This document shows, piece by piece, positions 55,560-64,000 of a DNA stretch of 64,000 nucleotides. The notes under the pieces were generated by a model, which saw only the letters and a list, made by a program, of their open reading frames with translations, was not told the origin of the DNA and searched no databases. The translations under genes were made by a program, and so were the position numbers. The DNA comes from Beta vulgaris subsp. vulgaris (Eukaryota; Streptophyta; Magnoliopsida; Caryophyllales; Amaranthaceae): NCBI RefSeq assembly GCF_026745355.1, contig NC_079206.1, positions 28,332,117-28,396,116 on the forward strand, read 5' to 3'. The stretch's first letter is position 1, and every line of letters begins with the position of its first letter.

Positions 55560-56107
55560 CACACACACACCTTTTCATACGCTCAACTTTAGTAGGTAGA
55601 ACAGTGGTAGCAAACCTGGACAGCTCGGTTAACTTATCAGTGTACTCCTGCACACTCAGAGTACCTTGAGACAGAGTTACAAACTCTTCTTGCTTCTGCC
55701 AACGGAGCTCATTAGGATAAAACCACTCTTTCAGCTTAACACGAAACACATCCCATCGAAAACCCGGTGTGGCCATGCAGCTTGCACAAACAGTGCTCTA
55801 CCAGTTATCAGCTTCCAACTTTAGATAGTAGGTACTAATAGACACCATTTCAGCAGCAGGGCAACCAGTAGTAGCAAACAACTTCTCCATCTCCCTTATC
55901 CACGTAGCACAATAGGATAAGAAGTCCCATCAAAAGTAGGCGGATGGTGACGGTCAAATCGACGAAGACAGATTGCCCACTAGACGGAGCTATACACCGA
56001 TTAGCCATACATATGATAGCGTTCTCAAGTGCTTGGCGCCTTTTTCGGGCAGCCTCCTTTCTAGCACTAGTCAAACCTCGAGGCGACATTCTACAAACAA
56101 GAGTCAA
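55560..56107 (-). pseudogene. Ty3/gypsy gag fragment
   Basis: Two frames on the minus strand: MSPRGLTSARKEAARKRRQA (from 56089), and FRWDVFRVKLKEWFYPNELR followed by EFVTLSQGTLSVQEYTDKLT and LSRFATTVLPTKVERMKR. The latter is the conserved helix region of retrotrans_gag. A frameshift lies near 55910. It is cut at about 55560 by TA/CA microsatellite and TIR-element DNA. Confidence 0.78.
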
Positions 56108-56311
56108 ACATCATTACTTAACGCATTATTAGTTGTAAATAACAACTTATCATATCAATGTAAGAAAAAATGTTTTCCCGTGGTTTCCTACCCAAGTGAC
56201 CCTCTCACCACTACTTTTCTTGAAGCCTAAGATTCTAATGATCCTAGTTACTTCAACTACACATTTCTCGGGAGTTTCTTAGTGACTAAGTAAGGGTCTC
56301 GGGTAACTTCA

Positions 56312-56324
56312 CTCTAATACCAAC
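56312..56324 (-). promoter_or_regulatory. Primer binding site of the second gypsy element
   Basis: The minus strand reads GTTGGTATTAGAG, one change from the Met-tRNA primer site, directly after the LTR end GGGGTGTTACA. Confidence 0.75.
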
Positions 56325-59300
56325 TGTAACACCCCGTCCTTCTACTACTAAGATACTAAACAATATCTACTCTAGATTCACGAAAAGATGGTAGCGAAAA
56401 TAACGTCAGGACGATTGTGCTACTCTAAAACAATAAATAAAGACGACCTCAAACTAAAGTTTCATAGCTTCCAAATGAGATATCTCAAACCTTATAATTC
56501 TAATAAAAAGGAACATCCCAAAACATAATAGAACATAACATCATCCAAAACTACGACACATGCAAGTCTCCCATAACATTTGAAATAAAACTAAATGTCT
56601 TTGAGATCTAGCATAACATAGGACTCCCTATTGTCTGCATAAAACTCATCTACCAAAAAGACTACAAGCAGCTTCCTCTCATTACCGACCCACACTCTGC
56701 TAGCCCAGACAGTCACAAGTCTAGTAGTCATTTTCATATACAAGGATATATTAAATAATTCCATAGTCAGTTGGGAGTAACTAGCAGTTTTCCCAGAACA
56801 AAAGAAATCAAAGCATGATTCAGACATAGATTAATAAGAAAGAAAAGAATACAATCAAGACAACTATAACATGCATCCAAAACCATAAAGCTCACAAGTA
56901 ATACAAGTGAGAGTAAATATCAAGTAAATAGGATAAAATGAATTAATCATCTCAAGAGTACTCAAATCATAATAAAAGCAAAGGTACAACAAGTTATTAT
57001 GTCAGAATCCGAACGCAACTGAATCGCAATTCACTTCCTAAGTTTTGTCAGATCGCAATCTCCAAGTCAGTATATGGGCTTACGTTCCCCACTGCCCGTG
57101 TCTAAGAATGACCAAACTCCCGATGCAGGGTAGAACACGCAGAATTCCCTGACCTCTCGGATGACAACAATTAACCCATGTCGTTGGCATGTTCTTCACC
57201 GGGGACTACATCTATCCCACTGGATGTTCTTATCTCAAAATAAATAAAAAACATAAAGTATCATCTAATTCAAAACCATTCGTATAAAAGAGAAGGGATG
57301 CCACCTGACCTTATACCCATAAATCATCAAAAATCCTCAAAGTAATAACTTACAAACATACAACAAAACTTTCCGACCATAATACTTTGAACATCACTAA
57401 GCATCAAAAATGATAATGAGATATTTTTTACAGTACTAACAGTATCAATTATAAATGCATCACATCAAATAAGATCACCAACTACAAGTAGAACATACAT
57501 ATAAGATCATACGAAAAATTAGACTACACAAAACTGTGCGCTCGGCGCATGAGCTTGCGCTCAACGCCACACTGTGCGTCTGGCGCACTAACCAATCTAT
57601 GTCTGATGCATCAGCGTGCGTCTGAGGTCACTACCAATTAACTCCAAAGCTTATTAAATTAGTTAAAAGTACACAACTAATCATTTTTACATAAATCAAA
57701 CGTAAGCATAATGATACTCAATAATAACCATAGTAACCTAAAATCATAAGCTTCCAAGGACATAAAAGGTCACAAATTATTTTTGGTTGATAAAACCTTA
57801 AACAATTAAAAGGAATATCCTCAAACTCATAACAAATACACAATAAAATTTATTAAACTAATAAAAACGATCAGGAAATTATCACAAAAATTATCATACG
57901 ACTATTATGACTCGACTGTCATGGTACAAATTCTATTTCTAATTTTCAGCCTCTAAAAGTAATTTTAACATTAATTTACAGAATACTCAATAAAGCCAAT
58001 GATGAATAAGATAAACAAATTAGAACTTTCATCATCAATATGACTCATTTTCCTTATCCATTTAGGATTTTGGTTTCCGCAAGTCCATAAGACTTTTTTC
58101 CCAATATAATTTAGTATTTAAAACTTTTATCAAAGCATGTTCATATAAAAAAATTTTAACTTTCTTACATCCTTAAAATAATTTCATTTGACTTTTTAAA
58201 ATAGTCCACCCTTTTAAATAATCAAATCATATAAAACTAAATTATGTTTAAATATAAATATATAAATACCAAAATATATTTATAAAATCCTTTAAAATTA
58301 TGGGGGATTACATGAGTAATCTAGTTTGATCTTATGAATAATCTCATTTATTCATATCAGCATCTTCAATTGTTCACACAAGTTACCCCTATTTATTAAT
58401 ACGAGTAACTTCATTCATTCATAAAGAGTTACCCCCTTTTGTTCATACCAGTAACCCCATTTAATCATATGAGTAACTCCATTTTATTTACATAAGTAAC
58501 CCCATTTTGTTTATAAGAGTCACCCCCTTCTATTATTACATGTGACCTTAAAATATTATATGAGTAACCCCATTTATTTTTTATAGTTTTCTTGTTTAGT
58601 TTTTGGAGTAACCTTGTTTGACCCTATGAGTAACCTATTTTCATCTTATGAGTAACCTAGTTTAATCTTATGAGTAACCTTATTTATTAATATTAATAAC
58701 CTCATTTATTCATACTAGTAACCCCAATTGTTTACAAAACTAACCCCCATATATCAATACGGGTAACCTTATTTATTCATACGAGTGACTTCGGTTGTTC
58801 ACAAAACAACCCTCGTTTATCAATACGAGTAACCTCATTTATTCATACGAGTAACCTCAGTTGTTTATAAGAGTAATCCTATATAGTCATACGACTATCC
58901 CCAATTGTTTACAAAAGTAACCCCATTATTTCATATGAGTAACCTCGCTTAATCATACAACGATCCTATTTAATCAGACAAGTAACTCCAATTGTTAACA
59001 AAAGTAATCTTATTTCTTCATGCAAGTAACCTCGCTCAAAAATATGACAAATCTTATTTAATCATATGAGTAACCCCAATTATTCACGGAAGACCTCAAT
59101 TATTTATATGAGTAACCTCAATTATTCACAAAAGAAACCCCATTGATTCATACAAGTAATCTCATTCGTTCATAAGAATAAATTGATTAGTATTCCGTTT
59201 TGTTATAAAAGTAACTACATTTATTAATAGGAGCGACTTCCTTTATACTTCAGAGTAACCACATATTCATACACATAATTACATTTGCTCACAAGAGTAA

Positions 59301-59396
59301 CTCTATAATATTTGTACACAAGGGTCAACTTCAAAAGGACATATCTCACAACACATCCAATTTTAAAAGGTTAACTTATTTAAAATAATTTTTCCA
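56325..59396 (-). repeat. Long LTR of a Ty3/gypsy element
   Basis: The LTR end TGTAACACCCCG at 56325 is clear. The upstream limit is not; I set it at the target duplication of element beta, which interrupts this region. A GCGC-rich island lies at 57535-57625 and a ~1 kb minisatellite at 58295-59300. LTRs of around 3 kb occur in plant Tekay/Del-type elements. Confidence 0.5.
58295..59300. repeat. Degenerate GAGTAACC minisatellite
   Basis: Dozens of units of about 22-28 bp built on CATACGAGTAACCTCATTTATT, with variants GAGTAACCCCA, AAGTAACCCC and GAGTAACCTTA. The intervening bases are AT-rich and alternate between an ATTTATTCATA and an ATTGTTYACAAA form. It fills about 1 kb with no other feature. 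Confidence 0.85.
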
Positions 59397-59904
59397 AATA
59401 TTTTGGGCTTTGCTATTTGACGCCCTAATATTACCTACTAACGTCCTAAATACAGTATTTTTATACTGTATATTTATACATTTATTTGTGTTTTTCTCTT
59501 TTTTCCTTCCCCCTCCCCATTTCCCTTCACCACCATTGGAGCCGCCACCACCAACACCTCTACCACCAACACCACACCAACGCCGCTGCCACCAACACTT
59601 GTTCGGTTGTTCTTTTGATTAAACAGTAAAAATAATTATTGTATGAACATAACTTTGCAAATTCAACAGTAAAGTTTTTGAACTTGATTTTTTTTCAAAG
59701 CACGAAAAACATAGCACGAAGATGAAACTGTTTACTATTATTGTTTACCATGATTTTTTCAACTGAAAATAGTAGTAAACAATAATTATTGTTCCCTGTT
59801 GAGTTGAAAAACAATACGAAAATAATATACCAAATTAGCAGAGGAAGAAACCACCACACACAGCAACACAAGGAGACTGTTTTTTTAAAAAAAAAGTTAT
59901 ACAG

Positions 59905-59995
59905 AGACGTCCATGGCAGGCGCCTCACCCTCTGGTGGAGCGCCTGTCATGGACGTCTCCACCGGTGGTGGGGCGTCCATGGTGGGCGCCTTTAG
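59905..59995. repeat. Palindromic module 1 of element beta
   Basis: A ~26 bp stem with about three mismatches: GAGACGTCCATGGCAGGCG pairs with CGCCTGTCATGGACGTCTC, followed by CCACCGGTGGTGG and GGGCGTCCATGGTGGGCGCC. It is framed by TTTTTTTAAAAAAAAA-type runs. Confidence 0.8.
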
Positions 59996-60027
59996 GATTT
60001 GAAATTTTTTTTTTAAAAAATATGGAG

Positions 60028-60116
60028 AGGCGTCCATGGCAGGCGCCTCATCTTGCGGTGGAGCGCCTGCCATGGACGCCTCCACCGATGGTGGGGTATC
60101 CATAGTAGACGCCTCC
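60028..60116. repeat. Palindromic module 2 of element beta
   Basis: GAGGCGTCCATGGCAGGCGC pairs with GCGCCTGCCATGGACGCCTC, then CCACCGATGGTGGGG and a closing GACGCCTCCC. The plus strand reads MAGASSCGGAPAMDAST; the minus strand reads MAGAPPQDEAPAMDAS. Confidence 0.8.
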
Positions 60117-60194
60117 CTTTTTTTAAAAAAAAAGTCACTGTAAATACAGAAAATAGAGAGAAGAAGGGTGGGGGTGAGTGGTGGGGGTACGACA

Positions 60195-60312
60195 GTGGTG
60201 GCATAGCAGTGAGGCTGTGGTGTCGGTACAGGTAGTGGCGTAGCAGTAGGGCAGTGGTGTCGGCACCGATAGTGGCGTAGCAGTGGGGCAGTGGTGTCGG
60301 CACCGGTGGTGC
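60195..60312 (+). repeat. Minisatellite, ~37 bp unit, 3 copies
   Basis: Units of the type GTGGTGTCGGCACCGATAGT then GGCGTAGCAGTGGGGCA, differing at a few bases, inside element beta. Confidence 0.75.
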
Positions 60313-60458
60313 TCAGTGGGGATGTGGAAGGAGAAATGGGAGGGAAAGTGAATGGAGAAGGGGAGCAAATTTGAAAATGAAAAAATACAGTATATCATAC
60401 GTATTTAGGGGCGTTACTAGGAAATTCTATGACATCGTTTAGCAAACCAGAATATTTT

Positions 60459-60660
60459 CCATAAAGTACCATTGTCCATGAAAGATACCTGTTCCAAACA
60501 GAAAGAAAAACGAGGAAATTTTTTAAAGGAGTGGGCACTCTTTCTAGTTTCTTGTTGATCAAGACGGCCCAAACCCAAAAGTTACTTATAACACCAGAAA
60601 CAAAAAAAAAAAAAAAGCATCTCAACACAGAAAACCAGAGAAAAACCCCCAACAACATCA
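60459..60660 (+). promoter_or_regulatory. Remaining upstream region and 5' UTR of UMP1
   Basis: Only ~200 bp separate the target duplication of element beta from the ATG. It ends in an A-rich leader (A15 near 60602, then CATCAATGG). ACTTATAACACC at about 60583 is a possible TATA-type site. Promoter elements further upstream are now displaced by 1 kb. Confidence 0.4.
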
Positions 60661-63289
60661 ATGGAGGAAGCAACAAAGGCCATACCTCACCAGATTGGAG
60701 GCATCCAAAATGATGCACTTCGCTTCGGCATTCATGGCGTCAAAAGTGATATTCTCGAAGCTCATCCTCTTCAATCCGCTATTCATTCTGTACATTTCTC
60801 TCTCTCTCCTCTTTTTCTCTCTCTTCTTTTACTCTGTTACTCATAATTTTTGTTCGATTTTGTGGATTTAGGCGGATAAAACTCAGCAAGAGATTAAACG
60901 CAAGATTCTTGCCAACACTTATGGCTCCGCTTTTCCTCTCAAGATGGACCTCGATCGCCAAATTCTTTCCAGGTTTTTTTTAACAAAAATATATATTTCT
61001 TCCGTTTAGATTTCTTTGATTTGAGTAATTTTTTCTTTATCGCTGTTTTTGTGGATTCGCTTTAGCTTTTAGTGATTGCTGTAAATTGAAATTTGTTCAA
61101 TCGAGACTAGAGCAAACCCTAGATGATGTATTTTTGTCGATTTGTTCTAAATTTTCGTGTGTTATGATGCTCAATCTTTTGCTAATACTTAATCGACAAC
61201 GATCGCTTGCCGAATTTTGTATTTTATAGCTTGTGAATCTTAAAAGCCGAAATTTTCGTTGGTTTCATAGGTTAGGGAATGGGTTATCAGAAATATTTGA
61301 AAATTTTGTGAATATCTTGGTTAGTTGTGTTTTCATAAGTGCAATGCTTAAGTAGATTTAGATGAATGTAATGCTGGCCGGATTTGCTAGAGCTGCAGAG
61401 CTGACTATTTTCGTTAAAATTGGTACATGGAACTCCGTAAATGGAAACGGAAGGTGTTAGTTAGAAGAACATGCTTATGGGATCGAAATCCTTTTCCGTT
61501 TGGGAATGCGATGTTTTAGGAAAGTTAGAGTTTAGACCATGCATTTGTCTGTTGGTGCTGAGTGAGAGAGACAGAGAGAGGGTGGACTTCAAATTTCTGC
61601 AAGCAACCAAGAATTCTGTGAACCATGTTGATGTATGTTAGTGAAAAAACAATTTTGTCTGGAATTACATTTTCTTGTTGAAATCAACCTAGCGGGAACA
61701 TTGATAGAAAGAAGAATTACTGCTATTGGAGCTGCTGAAGAGGGGAGACTAGCTTACATGGTAGGTAGATAGTTGGCAATGGCAATAAGCGCTAGATTTG
61801 GGACTATGCTGTTTATCTATATGTTTCATCATATATTTAATCCAGATTTGGTGAGATAAACACTTGATTTTATGCGTTTTATTGACCCTTTGCTTTGGCT
61901 AGGAATTGGGGCTTGCTATTAATTCTTTTGAGAAATGTCTTTTAGTTTCTACTTTCGAATGTGCAATTTCGTCAATTTTTGTTGTCAAAGTCATTACTCA
62001 TTGGGAGGTGTTTAACTTTCTAGTTGAACTTTGATTAAGTATTAGCTTTGATGGATCAAACTCCATTTTTTTCCCCAGTAGGCGATAGACAGATAGGCTA
62101 ATGGTTTAGATGAGAGCGGATTATACGTTTGATTGTGAGGATTTCGTAGAGATGTATACTGCTTAGGTATTGGATATCTTTTTGTTTATGTCATCTTGTT
62201 GTTTTCTTCAAATTTTAAAATTTTGTATGTTGTGTCTTTTTTGAGTCCTGGGATTTGAGGTTGCATATTTATGTTTGATTGTCTTTTACTAGTTAGCTTT
62301 TATACTTGTCTTTTGGATCATGGCCTGCTTTTTACTGTATCCTCTACACTAGTCACCATCACTTATGAGAAGCTTTCTATAATTATGCTTGGTTGTGATT
62401 GTTGTTCGTCTTGTTCCTGCTTCGAATTACCTGTGATTCTGAATGTTAATGTTTGTGCATTGTTGACGTTTATTTTGTTGAAGTCAGTTTGCTTGACTGT
62501 GTTGCAAACTGTAAAGTATATCTACTTCGATTTATGTTCTTTTTCTTTCTATTGGCTCCACTTATTTGTTTGCATAAGATTTCATAACTATCATTAACTT
62601 TCGTGTTAGTCTTTTACTTGCATGTGCCATGTGGGATGTGGTGGAATATTCTTATTGTTACCCTTAGTCCCTTGCCAAGCTGATCATCCTTTGTCTTCTT
62701 ATCTTGCAGGTTTCAAAGGCCTCCTGGATCAATACCTTCTTCAATGCTAGGGTTGGAGGCGCTTACAGGAGCTTTAGATGATATTGGTTTTGAAGATTAT
62801 CTGAATGGTAAGATAAGCAACTTTTTATCTTTCTAATTAATGTTTCAAATTTTAACTGTTTTCTTTGTACACAAGATTCAGAACAGGCAGTTTAAACATT
62901 AGCACCACTTCTCTTTTTTGTAATTTGGATAGTTGGATGTAACTGTGCAATCTTATTTTCAGTTAGTCCTCTCCATCTGCACCCCCCCCCCCCCTCCCTC
63001 CCTCCCTCTCCCCCACACACCAAAAAAATGAAAGAAAGAAAGATAAATGGCTGTTTTTCACCTTACTGATGGCATCAGTCAGCAATCAGCACAACTACAT
63101 TACTTTACTTAATATGATAGGTTACTGGTGAATAGCAAGTGTTTATTCGTTTCATTTGCTGATTTCCTCATTTCTTGTGCCATTGCAGATCCTCGTGATT
63201 CAGAGTCTCTCCGGGTACCAGATATGCACAACGGCATGGAAGTTCGTCTTGGCCTTTCTAGAGGACCAGTCTGTCCATCTTTTCTCTGA
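60661..63289 (+). CDS. Proteasome maturation factor UMP1 (POMP), four exons
   Basis: A 142-residue homologue of UMP1/POMP, the chaperone that assembles half-proteasomes into the 20S core and becomes its first substrate. Exons: 60661-60789, 60872-60972, 62710-62807, 63189-63289, all GT-AG with consistent phases. The N-terminal segment IPHQIGGIQNDALRFGIHGV, then KSDILEAHPLQSAIH, is the conserved entry. The core shows KRKILANTYGSAFPLKMDLD, RQILSRFQRPPGSIPSSMLG and LEALTGALDDIGFEDYLND, ending NGMEVRLGLSRGPVCPSFL. Length matches plant UMP1 (about 141 residues). Start chosen because the family begins just before the HQIGG motif. The gene looks intact. Intron 2 (1.74 kb) is the largest and holds no recognised transposon. 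Confidence 0.95.
62978..63040 (+). repeat. C-rich microsatellite in UMP1 intron 3
   Basis: A C14-like run followed by CCCT repeats and a GAAA run. Confidence 0.85.
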
Positions 63290-64000
63290 TTTGTTGTCAT
63301 GGTTGCTGGAGATGCTCTCTTATATGTTGAAGTTTTATGTATGAACGATCTTATAATGTAATTTAGACATCTTAATCTGCTAAGACTCTTGTTATGGAAG
63401 ATGTGAGCTTCATCTAATGCACGGTCTTTGCTCTTGATGTTCATTTCACCGTTTCAGAGCTTAGAGTGCTTTCCCTTTATTTATGCTTACCCCGTCTTGT
63501 CCTTATGCTTGCTCATATCTGAGCGAATCATCAAAATTGGCTCTTACTGTTTTTAGTGATTTCATGTGCGATAGGTAGTTTCCTGGCCTCTTTATGGTAT
63601 TCTGTTGCTGCAATTGTAGCGAATGTTTGCAGCTGTATATGGTTCCCAACACTTTGGTTGTACTTGGCAGTACACAATTAGGTGATGGGGCGACGACTTA
63701 GGTAGGAAATGAATGGTTAACCTCTTAAGATTTTATATTGCAGCACAGAAACTGTGAGGCCTGTTTAGCGGGCACTTTCTGTAAAGTTGTGGTAAATAGT
63801 AGTGAAGCTAAGGTAATTAACTAATTATGAAAGACTTGTGGTAATGTGTGCGGTAATGCTTGTTCATTTCCAAATAGCTCTGTTTTTGTCACAAGTCTTC
63901 ATAAATATCATGATTACCTTAGAGAGTATGGAGTGATGTGATGGTACGTTGGTATTATGAAAATACTTGTTGAGATGAAAAATCTTGCGTGATTATCTTC
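63290..64000 (+). other. 3' UTR and downstream region of UMP1
   Basis: T-rich 3' flank with TTATAATGTAATTT (about 63350) as a plausible polyadenylation context. From 63690 onward the text is AT-rich without recognised genes. Confidence 0.4.

Larger units (their letters stand above)
59405..60450. mobile_element. TIR element beta (1046 bp), next to UMP1
   Basis: The ends are GGGCTTTGCTATTTGACGCC and, inverted, CTGGTTTGCTAAACGATGTC, with similarity through TTACCTACTAACG/TTTCCTAGTAACG and CCTAAATAC. It is flanked by the 8-mer AATATTTT on both sides (59397-59404 and 60451-60458). It contains two palindromic modules separated by T/A runs, and a 3-copy minisatellite. It is a relative of element alpha. 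Its right end is 211 bp before the UMP1 ATG. Confidence 0.88.

Noticed and set aside
58295..59300. CRISPR-like array of short repeats with variable spacers
   Set aside because: Repeats are degenerate, spacers are AT-rich variants of each other, there are no cas genes and the genome is a plant nuclear one. It is a minisatellite.

Overview
The window is plant nuclear DNA, almost certainly from a eudicot. Two spliced genes with canonical plant intron borders sit in AT-rich DNA that is otherwise nested transposable elements: copia, Athila/Tat and other gypsy elements, LINEs, CACTA, Helitrons, and Stowaway-type MITEs ending in CTCCCTC or CTTCCTC. The repeat style would suit Caryophyllales (Amaranthaceae/Chenopodiaceae), but that is only an impression.

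Layout. 1-8467 is a minus-strand Ty1/copia element (copia A). It has its 5' LTR, a decayed gag-pol and an unusual extra ORF downstream of RNase H; its 3' end lies off the window. It interrupts a LINE ORF2 that continues on the plus strand to 9809. 11053-13235 is an Athila-like LTR, primer site and gag fragment, followed by Tat/Ogre-like LTR remnants (13239-15406, 17211-19225). These are split by a CACTA element (15407-17210) carrying an antisense piece of a TIR1/AFB auxin-receptor gene. 19226-22461 holds a gypsy gag fragment, a 5'-truncated LINE and a truncated copia LTR. 22462-24877 is a 2.4 kb pentanucleotide satellite holding two MITEs and an 867 bp long-TIR element. 25.3-27.7 kb has a palindromic repeat, a FAR1/MULE pseudogene, a Helitron and a possible captured fragment. 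28205-34310 is a second decayed copia (copia B). 35.2-36.3 kb is a third copia fragment. 39.9-42.1 kb and 55.5-59.4 kb are minus-strand gypsy remnants.

Two complete genes are recognised. The first is a plant cysteine oxidase (oxygen-sensing thiol dioxygenase of the N-degron pathway), five exons from 44337 to 54648, with introns of 5.5 and 3.7 kb full of transposon insertions and one GC-AG intron. The second is the 20S proteasome assembly chaperone UMP1/POMP, four exons from 60661 to 63289. Both are on the plus strand.

The most unusual material is a pair of related TIR elements (42950-43835 and 59405-60450). Each is bounded by a perfect 8 bp target duplication and carries GC-rich palindromic modules in which both DNA strands encode nearly the same peptide. 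The second copy ends about 210 bp upstream of the UMP1 start codon. Other notable items are the captured auxin-receptor fragment, a ~1 kb GAGTAACC minisatellite inside a gypsy LTR, the satellite that changes repeat unit at a transposon, and the extra ORF in copia A.
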